Made by a program: the position numbers and the translations under genes
Notes under the pieces: model-generated
Told to the model about the DNA's origin: nothing
The model's input: the letters and a program-made list of their open reading frames with translations, nothing else
Databases searched by the model: none
NCBI RefSeq assembly: GCF_021730305.1
Contig: NZ_CP032674.1
Coordinates: forward strand, 1,101,001-1,165,000
Origin: Xanthobacter sp. YC-JY1
GTDB taxonomy: Bacteria; Pseudomonadota; Alphaproteobacteria; Rhizobiales; Xanthobacteraceae
Direction: 5' to 3'
DNA: 64,000 nt
Shown: positions 37,130 through 45,507 of the stretch, piece after piece
How positions within the stretch are numbered: the first letter of the stretch is position 1
Layout: the number at the start of each line of letters is the position of its first letter

Positions 37130-38164
37130 ATGAAGGGTCTGGTCTATCGTGGCCCCGGCAAGAAGGCGCTGGAGGAAGTGCCGCATCCGCGGATCGAGCA
37201 GCCTACCGACGCCGTGGTGAAGATCCTGCGGACGACCATATGCGGCAGCGACCTGCACATCCTGAAGGGCGACGTGCCCACCGTGAAGCCCGGCACCGTG
37301 CTCGGCCACGAGGGCGTCGGCGTCATCGAGGAGGTTGGCCAGGCGGTCTCGGCCTTCAGGAAAGGGGACCATGTCCTCATCTCCTGTATCTCATCCTGCG
37401 GGCGCTGTGAGTACTGCAAACGCGGCATGTATTCCCACTGCTCCGTCGCCGGCTGGATGCTCGGCCACACCATCCACGGAACGCAGGCCGAATATGTCCG
37501 CATCCCCTTTGCGGACACCTCCCTGCATCGCATCCCAGACGGCATGGACGAGGAAGCCCTCGTCATGCTCAGCGATATCCTGCCCACCGGCTTCGAGTGC
37601 GGCGTGCTGAACGGCAAGGTGCAGCCCGGCAGCACGGTAGCCATCGTGGGGGCAGGGCCCGTGGGCCTCGCGGCGCTCCTCACCGCGCAATTCTACTCCC
37701 CCGCCGAGATCATCATGATCGATCTCGACGACAACCGCCTGGAAGTCGCCCGGACCTTCGGCGCCACGCAGACGGTCAACAGCGGCCGCGAGAATGCGGT
37801 CGAGCGGGTCATGGCCCTGACCGGCGGCATCGGCGTGGACACTGCAATCGAGGCGGTCGGCATTCCCGCCACCTTCGTGCTGTGCCAGGACATCGTGGCT
37901 CCCGGCGGCACTATCGCCAATGTGGGGGTCCACGGCACCAAGGCCGACCTCCACCTCGAACGCTTGTGGGCTCACAACATCACCCTGACCACCCGGCTGG
38001 TGGATACGGTGACGACGCCGATGCTGCTGAAGACGGTGCAGTCGAAGAAGCTCGATCCGCAAAAGCTGATCACCCATCGCTTCGCCCTCGCCGACATCCT
38101 CGAAGCCTACGAGACATTCGAGAAGGCCTCGCAGACGAAGGCCCTCAAGGTCATCATCGGATAG
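37130..38164 (+). CDS. zinc-dependent secondary-type alcohol dehydrogenase
   Basis: 344 residues of the medium-chain dehydrogenase family. Catalytic zinc ligands include Cys38 (TTICGSDLH) and the GHEGVG His/Glu. The structural zinc lobe has four Cys in CGRCEYCKRGMYSHC (about 95-110). The Rossmann motif is AIVGAGPVGLAAL, with an Asp (MIDLDDNR) favouring NAD+. It would oxidise an alcohol such as 2-propanol or 1-phenylethanol to the ketone used by the carboxylase. AAAGGGAG precedes the start, and the sigma54 promoter upstream ties it to the same activator. The exact alcohol is inferred from context. Confidence 0.85.
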   Translation: MKGLVYRGPGKKALEEVPHPRIEQPTDAVVKILRTTICGSDLHILKGDVPTVKPGTVLGHEGVGVIEEVGQAVSAFRKGDHVLISCISSCGRCEYCKRGMYSHCSVAGWMLGHTIHGTQAEYVRIPFADTSLHRIPDGMDEEALVMLSDILPTGFECGVLNGKVQPGSTVAIVGAGPVGLAALLTAQFYSPAEIIMIDLDDNRLEVARTFGATQTVNSGRENAVERVMALTGGIGVDTAIEAVGIPATFVLCQDIVAPGGTIANVGVHGTKADLHLERLWAHNITLTTRLVDTVTTPMLLKTVQSKKLDPQKLITHRFALADILEAYETFEKASQTKALKVIIG

Positions 38165-38177
38165 CGCGAAGAGGAGC

Positions 38178-38215
38178 CATCTGGGACGCCGGTGCGGTAG
38201 GCGCCCCAGATGTTT
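38178..38215 (+). terminator. terminator after the alcohol dehydrogenase gene
   Basis: Near-perfect 13-bp stem CATCTGGGACGCC / GGCGCCCCAGATG (one mismatch) with a 9-nt loop and TTT after it, 13 bp past the stop codon. Confidence 0.75.
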
Positions 38216-38284
38216 CGACAAGGCGGTAAATGTCTTCTAACAGGAACGCTCCCAAGGGCCGCTCCTGGCGCGAGAGCTCCTTTC

Positions 38285-38722
38285 TCAGGCTTTGGCAGCA
38301 CCGCCCTCCTCGGCGATCTCCTGCGCTAACCTCGGGCCCTTCGCGAGCCGCCGGCCTAGCGCCGCGACAAACGCCTCATACCGCTCCGCCGCCTTGGCTC
38401 GCGCGGCTTGGGCCACCGGCTCGGCCAATGCCGGTGTCGTAGCCAACCAGAACCGCACGAATACCGCCAGCGTCTCGATGGAGATGCCGAGGTCCCGCTC
38501 CAGCCGGGCCATCCGTCGGTCCAGCTGATCGAGCCGCTTGGCGATGGTAGCTTCCCGTTGCTCGGCGGCGTCTGGAGACAGGAAGGACGCGATGGCAGCT
38601 TCCGCGATCAAGGACTGAGGCTGATCCCTCCGCGCGGCATAATCGGCTAGAAGCCCCATCGTCGTCGGATCCAGATAGACCGAGATCTGCGCCTTCTTCT
38701 TGCGCGAGGCCATCACCGTCAC
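38285..38722 (-). CDS. CopG/RHH-type protein of the conjugation operon
   Basis: 145 residues. The N-terminus KKKAQISVYLDPTTMGLLAD with a following helix pair (QSLIAEAAIASFL) resembles a ribbon-helix-helix DNA-binding domain; then a coiled-coil-like stretch AKRLDQLDRRMARLERDLG. It overlaps the traG stop as GTGA (start 38722; ATG 38713 is the alternative). In related elements this gene sits between traG and trbB and may act as an accessory DNA-processing or control protein. Here it is the last conjugation gene before the catabolic region. Confidence 0.78.
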   Translation of the reverse strand: MTVMASRKKKAQISVYLDPTTMGLLADYAARRDQPQSLIAEAAIASFLSPDAAEQREATIAKRLDQLDRRMARLERDLGISIETLAVFVRFWLATTPALAEPVAQAARAKAAERYEAFVAALGRRLAKGPRLAQEIAEEGGAAKA

Positions 38723-40698
38723 AGCTCCATGCCGGCGTTGAGATCGAGCGAAACCTGACGCGCGACGCCTTGCATGACTCTGTTCATGCGACTGGTCCGG
38801 GCCACGTCGTCCTCAGTCTCATCGACCAGATCGATCTCGAACTCATTCGGCACTTGCTGCAGAGCCTCCAGCGTCTCTACCCGTGCGAGTTCGGGTTGGC
38901 GCCGTTGCTCCGAACCCGTGGTGTCCTCGTCGTCGCTGCCCTCGACCAGCAGGCTCAACTGCGACGGCACGGGCAGCTGGAGGACTGTCCAATTGTCGGG
39001 CTGGCGATCGCCAGGGGCCAAAAGCTCCGGCGGATGCAGAACTCGCTCCCTGAACCGCTCATCGTCGTAGTACCGCGCCTTTTTCGCCCGGATCGGCGGC
39101 GTGCCGGCCACCATGACGATCTCGTCGCCGGGCGGAAGCTGCATCACCTCGCCGGGCGTCAGGAGCGGGCGCGCCGTCTCCGAGCGCGAGACCATGAGAT
39201 GACCGAGCCAGGGCGATAGCCGGTGGCCAGCGTAGTTCTTCATGGCCTTCATCTCGGTGGCGGTGCCGAGGGCGTCGGAGACACGCTTGGCGGTGCGCTC
39301 GTCATTGGTGGCGAAGCTCACCCGCACATGGCAGTTGTCGAGGATGGAGTTGTTCGGCCCGTAGGCCTTCTCGATCTGGTTCAGGGACTGGGCGATCAGG
39401 AAGCTCTTGAGCCCATAGCCTGCCATGAAGGCGAGCGCTGACTCGAAGAAGTCGAGCCGGCCCAGCGCCGGAAATTCGTCGAGCATGAGGAGGAGCCGGT
39501 GGCGATCGGCTTTCGCCTGCAGGTCCTCGGTGAGCCGTCGACCCACCTGGTTGAGGATGAGCCGGATGAGCGGCTTGGTGCGGTTGATGTCGGACGGCGG
39601 GACGACGAGGTAGAGGGACGTCGGTCGGGGACCTGACACGAGGTCGGTGATGCGCCAGTCGCAGCGCCTGGTCACATCGGCCACCACGGGATCGCGGTAG
39701 AGCCCGAGGAAGGACATGGCGGTGGAGAGCACACCGGACCGCTCGTTCTCCGATTTGTTGAGGAGCTCCCGGGCGGCACTGGCGATCACCGGATGGGGAC
39801 CGGCCTCTCCAAGATGAGCCGTCGTCATCATGGCGGCGAGGGTCGTCTCGATGGCCCGCCGGGGATCAGAGAGGAAGGCCGCGACACCGGCCAGGGTCTT
39901 GTCCCGCTCGGCATAGAGCACATGGAGGATGGCGCCCACGAGGAGGGCGTGGCTGGTCTTCTCCCAGTGGTTGCGCTTTTCCAGCGAGCCCTCGGGATCC
40001 ACCAGGATGTCGGCGATGTTCTGGACGTCGCGGACCTCCCATTCTCCGCGGCGGACCTCCAGGAGGGGATTGTAGGCTGACGAGCGCACGTTGGTGGGGT
40101 CGAACAGGAGCACACGCCCGTGCCGGGCCCGGAAGCCGGCGGTGAGCTGCCAGTTCTCGCCCTTGATGTCATGGACGATGGCAGAGCCCGGCCAAGTCAG
40201 TAGCGAGGGCACGACGAGGCCGACGCCCTTGCCGGACCGAGTCGGCGCGAAGCACAAGACATGTTCGGGTCCGTCATGGCGCAGATAGTCCCCTCCGTGG
40301 CGCCCCAGCACCACGCCGTCGGGGCCGAGCAGCCCGGCCGCGCGGATTTCTTCCGGCTCGGCCCAGCGGGCTGACCCATATGTCTCGATACGCCTTACCT
40401 CCCGCGCCCGCCAGACCGAGAGGCCGATGGCGGCGGCGATGGACAGGAACCCGCCCGAGGCGGCAATGAGCGCACCCTCGGTGAAGATGGCCGGCGCATA
40501 GGCGTCGTAGAAATACCACCACCAGAAGAAGGCCGGCGGGGGATAGACCGGCCAGGGCCCCAGCAGGAACCAGGGCGCGCCGAGTTGGTCCTGAAATCCC
40601 AGTCGCCACGCCACGAACTGCGTGGCGCCCCAGGTTGTGGCGAGCACGATGGCGAAGACCAGGAGGATCTGGCCCCAGAGGATCTTGGTCGCGGACAT
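38719..40698 (-). CDS. traG: type IV coupling protein TraG/VirD4
   Basis: 659 residues. Three N-terminal hydrophobic segments (about 8-30, 50-65, 75-95) anchor it in the inner membrane. The cytosolic ATPase has Walker A CFAPTRSGKGVGLVVPSLL near 150, Walker B LLLMLDEFPALGRL near 405, and the family landmark SFLIAQSLNQIEKAYG. It brings the relaxase-DNA complex to the secretion channel. It lies 24 bp after the relaxase gene and overlaps copG. The motifs look intact, so it should function if a channel is supplied. Confidence 0.93.
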   Translation of the reverse strand: MSATKILWGQILLVFAIVLATTWGATQFVAWRLGFQDQLGAPWFLLGPWPVYPPPAFFWWWYFYDAYAPAIFTEGALIAASGGFLSIAAAIGLSVWRAREVRRIETYGSARWAEPEEIRAAGLLGPDGVVLGRHGGDYLRHDGPEHVLCFAPTRSGKGVGLVVPSLLTWPGSAIVHDIKGENWQLTAGFRARHGRVLLFDPTNVRSSAYNPLLEVRRGEWEVRDVQNIADILVDPEGSLEKRNHWEKTSHALLVGAILHVLYAERDKTLAGVAAFLSDPRRAIETTLAAMMTTAHLGEAGPHPVIASAARELLNKSENERSGVLSTAMSFLGLYRDPVVADVTRRCDWRITDLVSGPRPTSLYLVVPPSDINRTKPLIRLILNQVGRRLTEDLQAKADRHRLLLMLDEFPALGRLDFFESALAFMAGYGLKSFLIAQSLNQIEKAYGPNNSILDNCHVRVSFATNDERTAKRVSDALGTATEMKAMKNYAGHRLSPWLGHLMVSRSETARPLLTPGEVMQLPPGDEIVMVAGTPPIRAKKARYYDDERFRERVLHPPELLAPGDRQPDNWTVLQLPVPSQLSLLVEGSDDEDTTGSEQRRQPELARVETLEALQQVPNEFEIDLVDETEDDVARTSRMNRVMQGVARQVSLDLNAGMEL

Positions 40699-40722
40699 GC
40701 GGCGCTCCAGCGAGGGATGAGG

Positions 40723-42462
40723 TCAGAGGCCGAGGCCGCGCTTGCGGCCGAAGGACCAATCGATGCCGCCGTCGGTTCGGGCGACGCCGGAGATGTGCTT
40801 GCCGAGGTGCCTGTCCAGGGAAGGTGTCCAGGGCAGCAGCTGGAAGCCGAGGCCGTCATCGAGCATCGCGAAGCGGCCAGAGGCCAGGGCGAAGCGCTGG
40901 CGATAGGTGCCGGTGACGTACTCTCCAGTTCCGGCACGGCTGAACGGCTGCCCGGTCTCGGCTGAGAGCTTCTCGCCCAGTGCCTCCACCTCCCGCCGAC
41001 GCAAGGTCTCGATCAGATCCTGGGCGAAGGTGACCCGCTGGCCGTGACGCTCCGCGAGCCCCTCCCGGACCAGATGGTCGGCGCGGCGCTCCAAGGCTTC
41101 ACGCACCTCGGCGCCGAAGCCGCCTTCGGAGAGAGATGCCGGCGCTCGGGAAAGCGCCTGACGATCAAGCCATGTGGCGCCCGATGCCGTGACCTGACGC
41201 TCGATGGCGAGATCGGAGCGGACCGCGAGGGCAACACGGGGCTGGCCCCGCCCATCCTCGAACCGCCTGAGCTCAACGATGGAGCCGGGAGCGCCATCGC
41301 CTGCCGAATCGAGGTCGGGCAGCCGGATGTGGTGGGTGCGCCCGTCGACGCCGTCCACCACGGCATAGGCTGAGCCCTTCAGCTCGTCATCAAGGCCGCG
41401 ATCAATGAGGCGGCCAACGATGGGCGCGTCCAGGCTCTCGCCCGCGAGCACATAGCTCGCTGTTCCGCGCTCGATCCCCTGTGCCGTGAGGGCGCGGTGC
41501 ATCCGCTTGATGATGTCGCCGCGTTCGCCAAGGGCGCGTAGCGCCGCCTCGGCCGTCTCGTCGATCACCCACTGGCCGGGGCCGATCTCATCGGCGAACC
41601 CGAGGGCCTCGAGTTTGCGCAGCCGGCCGACCTTCAGAGGGAGGAAGGCGTCCGGCCCGCCATTCGCATCGCGTGCCACGTCGATTATGCCGGGTTCGCG
41701 CTGATCGCGAACCAGCTGGCGGTCGAGCTGGGTCCAGCCCTCCGCCTCCACCTGCCGCTCGACGGCGCGGTGGATGTCGAGGTCGGTACGCGGCCCCAGT
41801 TCCTGGGTCAGGAGATCCTGCGCGCGGGCACGCATGCCCTCCTTGATGTAGTCGCGGGAGATGACCAGGTCCTGGCCATCGTCGGTCCGGCCTCGCACCA
41901 GAATGTGCAGGTGGGGATTGTCGGTGTTCCAGTGGTCAACACCGACCCAGTCGAGCTTCGTGCCGAGGTCCTTCTCCATCTGGCCCATGAGGTCGCGGGC
42001 GAAGGACCGGAGGTCCGCCATGTCTGCAGCATCCTCGGGCGAGACGATGAACCGGAAATGATGCCGATCGTCGGCGCATCGCTCCGCGAAGGCGCGGCCG
42101 TCCCCCTCCTCGGCACCAGGCCCGAACAGGCGCGCCTTCTCTCCGTCCCGGGTGACACCCTCTCGCCGCAGATAACTCAGGTGCGCGGTCAGCGGGGTGG
42201 CCCGCGCCGTGTGCCGCACGACGCGGGTCTTGATGACGACGATCCGCGAACGCCCAGTGAGCAGGCGGTTGGCGACGACGCTTGCCGTCCGGCCCCGGCC
42301 GAAGTGCGAGCGCGCGCCGGATGAGATCCGGCCGGATCGGGAGATTTGCCCACCGGCCTTCTGGGCCGCCGCGAGGGCCTGGGCGATGAAGGGGCGGGCT
42401 CGCTGCGCTCGGGTCGAGCGGATGCGGCCGGGCCGGACACGGAACTCGCGCTCATCGGCCAT
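40723..42462 (-). CDS. relaxase/mobilisation protein with DUF3363
   Basis: 579 residues from ATG 42462. The relaxase half has the three-His metal motif in VDHWNTDNPHLHILVRGR near 195 and an earlier conserved stretch HHFRFIVSPEDAADM; the N-terminal tract is Arg-rich and basic. The remaining 350 residues are the DUF3363 region found only in this ICE relaxase family. A catalytic Tyr is likely in HLSYLRREGVTRDGEKARLF near 110. It nicks oriT and leads the strand into the recipient. A candidate oriT lies directly upstream (42518-42607). Confidence 0.9.
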   Translation of the reverse strand: MADEREFRVRPGRIRSTRAQRARPFIAQALAAAQKAGGQISRSGRISSGARSHFGRGRTASVVANRLLTGRSRIVVIKTRVVRHTARATPLTAHLSYLRREGVTRDGEKARLFGPGAEEGDGRAFAERCADDRHHFRFIVSPEDAADMADLRSFARDLMGQMEKDLGTKLDWVGVDHWNTDNPHLHILVRGRTDDGQDLVISRDYIKEGMRARAQDLLTQELGPRTDLDIHRAVERQVEAEGWTQLDRQLVRDQREPGIIDVARDANGGPDAFLPLKVGRLRKLEALGFADEIGPGQWVIDETAEAALRALGERGDIIKRMHRALTAQGIERGTASYVLAGESLDAPIVGRLIDRGLDDELKGSAYAVVDGVDGRTHHIRLPDLDSAGDGAPGSIVELRRFEDGRGQPRVALAVRSDLAIERQVTASGATWLDRQALSRAPASLSEGGFGAEVREALERRADHLVREGLAERHGQRVTFAQDLIETLRRREVEALGEKLSAETGQPFSRAGTGEYVTGTYRQRFALASGRFAMLDDGLGFQLLPWTPSLDRHLGKHISGVARTDGGIDWSFGRKRGLGL

Positions 42463-42705
42463 GGCGCGACCCCGCAAGGTGCGAGAAGTTCTGCGGTGGC
42501 AGCGACTTGAGAGTTCGACACACATTGCCGATCAACGCCGCAATGTGTGTTTGGTCGCGAATTTCCCAATAGAAACAACCGCCCAACCGCAGCGCACCCT
42601 GCGCCCTTTTATCTCGCCATCGGTCGGTCGTTCCCCAGTCCTTCCGTCCCGCCGTTCGCTCGAACAGCAGAAAGCCCGATAGGGTGCGAATGCGTCCGTT
42701 CGTGG
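42463..42705. other. candidate origin of transfer (oriT) region
   Basis: 243 bp between the relaxase and lytic transglycosylase genes. It holds a perfect 11-bp inverted repeat, ACACACATTGC (42518-42528) and GCAATGTGTGT (42540-42550), and 50 bp away TGCGCCCT (42600-42607), which resembles the nick region of RSF1010/Ti-type oriTs. Position next to the relaxase gene adds support. An 85-residue frame spans the region but has no family features. Confidence 0.5.
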
Positions 42706-43491
42706 TCATCGCACGCCTCCTGTGCCACCACGATCAACGAACAGACCAGCAGTCTGCGGAACCATGTCCGAGACATCGCGAACGTCGGGTGTCGGCGGTG
42801 CGTGGTCCGTTGGCGCCGGATCCGCCGCCGACGTGCGCGCCGGCTGCACGGCAAAGATCGGCGCGTGAGCCCACGACGGTGTCTCGCCCGCTGGCAGAGC
42901 GGGCGATTTCAGCGCGGCGGGCTTGGACTCCCCGCGCGCGATGTCCGGCGCCAGCTTGTTGACATAAGCGAGCGTCTCTGGCGGGAGGGGGCGCCCCTTC
43001 CGCGAGGCCTCGTAGCGGCCCGGCCCCGCATTGTAGGCGGCGAGGAAGCCGGGATTGCCGTAGCGGTCGAACAGCTCCCGCAAATAGGCGGCGCCGGCCA
43101 CGATGTTGTCGTGCGGGTCGTAGGGATCCTCGCCAAGACCATAGTGGACGCGCAGTTCGGCCCAGGTCTGCGGCGTGATCTGCATCAGTCCCACGGCGCC
43201 TTTGGACGAGGTCGAACGCGCATCGCCATCGCTTTCGGCGCGCATGACGGCCCGGATCCAGGCTGCGGGAATGTCGAAACGCTCCGCCGCTTCCGTGATG
43301 AAGTCGGCGTAGCGATCGCTCGGCGAAGGTGGGGTCTGTGGCCCTCGTGTTTCCGCCGCCATGGCTGTTGTTGGCCAGGCACAGGGCACTCCGGAAAGGA
43401 GAAGAAGGACCAGCGTGGGCGGACAAATGAGCCCTCGCGTCGATGCGCGCACGCCATCCCAGGCGCGCGGAAACAGTCTCGTCGGCAGCAT
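42706..43491 (-). CDS. lytic transglycosylase of the conjugation operon
   Basis: 261 residues from ATG 43491 (GAGAGG upstream); GTG 43536, right after the traF stop, is possible. A signal peptide (LVLLLLSGVPCAWPTTAMAA) is followed by an SLT domain: catalytic Glu in AVMRAESDGDARSTSSKGAVG, then GLMQITPQTWAEL, NIVAGAAYLRELFDRYGN and AAYNAGPGRYEA. It cuts peptidoglycan locally so the transfer apparatus can cross the cell wall. The C-terminal 90 residues are Pro/Ala-rich and probably disordered. Confidence 0.9.
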   Translation of the reverse strand: MLPTRLFPRAWDGVRASTRGLICPPTLVLLLLSGVPCAWPTTAMAAETRGPQTPPSPSDRYADFITEAAERFDIPAAWIRAVMRAESDGDARSTSSKGAVGLMQITPQTWAELRVHYGLGEDPYDPHDNIVAGAAYLRELFDRYGNPGFLAAYNAGPGRYEASRKGRPLPPETLAYVNKLAPDIARGESKPAALKSPALPAGETPSWAHAPIFAVQPARTSAADPAPTDHAPPTPDVRDVSDMVPQTAGLFVDRGGTGGVR

Positions 43492-43536
43492 GACGGCCTC
43501 TCGACGTGTGATGAAGGTGGAGGTGGTCGGTCGCAC

Positions 43537-44082
43537 TCAGCGCGTCGGCGCACGCCAGACGAAATGTCCGTCGCCGGCCTCATCCGTGTAGATCGGCATG
43601 GCGCGGCCGATCACAGTGCTGGCGGGCAATGGTCCGAAATACCGCCCGTCAAGGCTGTCCGGCACATCGAAGTTCATGAGGAAGAGCTCGCCCTGGGCGA
43701 TACGCCGGCAGCCGTGCCAGACCGGCAGGGGACGGCCCATGCGGTCGCGCTCCAGCGCCTCACCGTAGGCCACGCCATCGACGGTGATGGTGTGGTCCTT
43801 GCGGCCGACCTCCTGCCCGGGAAGCGCCGCCACGCGCTTCATCAGCGGCACGCCGGGCCCAATATAGCCACGTTCCACCAGGAAGCGGGCGATCGCTGCC
43901 GGTGGCGTGATGGCGAGGAGATCGGTGACCTCCAGCCGACGCGCGGGCTCGATGGCGTAGAGCCCGATGGGCGCGCTGGCGGAGACGTTCCACACCAGCT
44001 TGAGCGGTGTCGGAACGAGCGCGGCGGTCGCCACCCCCATCACCGAGAAATAGGTGACCATCACCGTGCCGAAGCGGGTCAT
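43537..44082 (-). CDS. traF: TraF-type S26 serine peptidase
   Basis: 181 residues from ATG 44082, which overlaps the DUF2840 stop as ATGA. An N-terminal membrane segment (FGTVMVTYFSVMGVATAALV) is followed by the signal-peptidase fold: catalytic Ser in NVSASAPIGLYAIEP near 38, Lys in VPLMKRVAALPGQEV near 84, and a terminal PLPASTVIGRAMPIYTDE. Homologues process and cyclise the conjugative pilin. The pilin gene (trbC) is not in the window. Confidence 0.9.
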   Translation of the reverse strand: MTRFGTVMVTYFSVMGVATAALVPTPLKLVWNVSASAPIGLYAIEPARRLEVTDLLAITPPAAIARFLVERGYIGPGVPLMKRVAALPGQEVGRKDHTITVDGVAYGEALERDRMGRPLPVWHGCRRIAQGELFLMNFDVPDSLDGRYFGPLPASTVIGRAMPIYTDEAGDGHFVWRAPTR

Positions 44083-44609
44083 TCTCCGCACTCCCGCCGC
44101 TTGAGCCACGCGTGATGGCGCTCAGTCGTGTAGGCGCGGGGCATATGGCCGGCGACCAGGCGATTGTGGACATGCCGCCAGTGGTCGGGGGCGACATCAG
44201 CGCCGTTGATGCCGATGGCCTCAACGGCATCCATGTGCTGGAGCACTTTCTCGACCTTCGGCCAGCCGTCGGCGCGCAGCAGGATCTCTCCGCCGGGACG
44301 CACGAAGGGCAGCGTCTGGTAAGCCTCGCCGGGTGCGACGGCGCGCACGATGTCGATGCGCGAGACCACGGTGCCGAAGTCGTTTGCGGCCCAACGGACG
44401 AAGGCGAAGATGGAGTTCGGCGCAAACGATACGATGCGGCGGCTGCGGTCGAGGGTCTGCGCATGAGCTGGGCGTCCGAAGCGGATCCAGTTCTCGATCC
44501 GCTTTTCGATCCAGGTCAGCTCCACATGGGTGAGCGGATCTGCGGCAGGAGCGGCGGGCGACGGGGCGATGGATTTGGGAACGGAGGATGGCACAGGCTG
44601 GCTCATCAT
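44079..44609 (-). CDS. DUF2840 protein
   Basis: 176 residues of the DUF2840 family, which is almost confined to this type of ICE and always sits before traF. Recognisable core: THVELTWIEKRIENWIRFGR, SIFAFVRWAANDFGTVVSRI and DIVRAVAPGEAYQTLPFVRP with a conserved WLKR end. No catalytic motif is visible and no function is known to me. It overlaps both neighbours by 4 bp. Confidence 0.88.
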   Translation of the reverse strand: MMSQPVPSSVPKSIAPSPAAPAADPLTHVELTWIEKRIENWIRFGRPAHAQTLDRSRRIVSFAPNSIFAFVRWAANDFGTVVSRIDIVRAVAPGEAYQTLPFVRPGGEILLRADGWPKVEKVLQHMDAVEAIGINGADVAPDHWRHVHNRLVAGHMPRAYTTERHHAWLKRRECGE

Positions 44610-44857
44610 GACGCCTCTCCTGATGTCGGGGGAAATTCACGGGCGAGGAGATCGCGGAGCATGTCCGCGACCGTCTGGCCGCGACTGAAGGCGGCGATCT
44701 TGATGCGCCCGCGCAGGTCGGGCGTGACGTCGATGGTGAGCCGCGCGGTAAAGCCCCCGGCGACGTCATTCGACGTCTTCACTTCTGCTGCCTTGATCCA
44801 CTGCTCAGGATTGGCAGGCCGCGCGGCGAAGCCCTTGCGGGTCGGCGGCGCGCTCAT
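44606..44857 (-). CDS. small ribbon-helix-helix protein, ParA partner
   Basis: 83 residues. The second half, GGFTARLTIDVTPDLRGRIK with IAAFSRGQTVADMLRDLLAR, has the beta-strand/two-helix pattern of ribbon-helix-helix DNA-binding proteins. It overlaps parA by 4 bp and is likely the centromere-binding partner of ParA for maintaining the excised element. Confidence 0.78.
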   Translation of the reverse strand: MSAPPTRKGFAARPANPEQWIKAAEVKTSNDVAGGFTARLTIDVTPDLRGRIKIAAFSRGQTVADMLRDLLAREFPPTSGEAS

Positions 44858-45507
44858 GGGGCGGTTTCCGGAACACCGATGCCGACGATCTCCGCGGCGA
44901 GCCCCGCAATCTCGCGCGCCGCCCGACCTCCTTCGTCGAGTTCGCCGACCAGCCTCCCGGACTGGGCGGACATGGCGAAGGACACGCGCTGGCCGATAGT
45001 GGTCGCAAGCACGGGCGGATCGTGATCCGCTAATGTCTCGGCCGTCTCACGGGCGAGCACTGTGCGAGTGCCGCAGCGGTTCAGCACGAAGCGGGCGGCC
45101 AGTTCCGGCCGGTAGATGCGCGCCTCATTCAGGAGCGCGAGCATCTCCGCGGAGGCCCAACCATCGAGGGGCGAGGGCTGCACCGGGATCAGCACGAGGT
45201 CGGCGGCGAGGAGCGCGGAGCGCATCAAGCCGGCGACACGGGGCGGCCCGTCGATGACGATTATATCCGCACCGCGCGCCAGTTCGGGGGCTTCACGATG
45301 GAGCGTGTCACGGGCAAGTCCGACGACGCCGAACAGGCGCGGCAAGCCCTCGCGGCTGCGTTGCTGCGACCAGTCGAGGGCCGAGCCCTGGGGATCCGCA
45401 TCGATGAGCGTGACGCGTTGGCCGCGGCTCGCCCACGCGCCGGCAAGGTGCAAAGCGAGCGTCGTCTTGCCGACACCACCCTTCTGATTGAGCAGCGCGA
45501 CGATCAT
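44854..45507 (-). CDS. parA: ParA-family partition ATPase
   Basis: 217 residues. The deviant Walker A KGGVGKTTLALHLAG (residues 9-23), the LIDADPQGSALDW motif and Walker B-like DIIVIDGPPRV define a short ParA (MinD/ParF type). It segregates or positions the element with its RHH partner. It overlaps repA (ATGA). Confidence 0.93.
   Translation of the reverse strand: MIVALLNQKGGVGKTTLALHLAGAWASRGQRVTLIDADPQGSALDWSQQRSREGLPRLFGVVGLARDTLHREAPELARGADIIVIDGPPRVAGLMRSALLAADLVLIPVQPSPLDGWASAEMLALLNEARIYRPELAARFVLNRCGTRTVLARETAETLADHDPPVLATTIGQRVSFAMSAQSGRLVGELDEGGRAAREIAGLAAEIVGIGVPETAP

Noticed and set aside
42452-42709. 85-residue frame whose start overlaps the lytic transglycosylase stop as ATGA
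   Set aside because: It covers the candidate oriT and runs past the relaxase start, its residues match no family, and the overlap alone is weak evidence. Left as non-coding.
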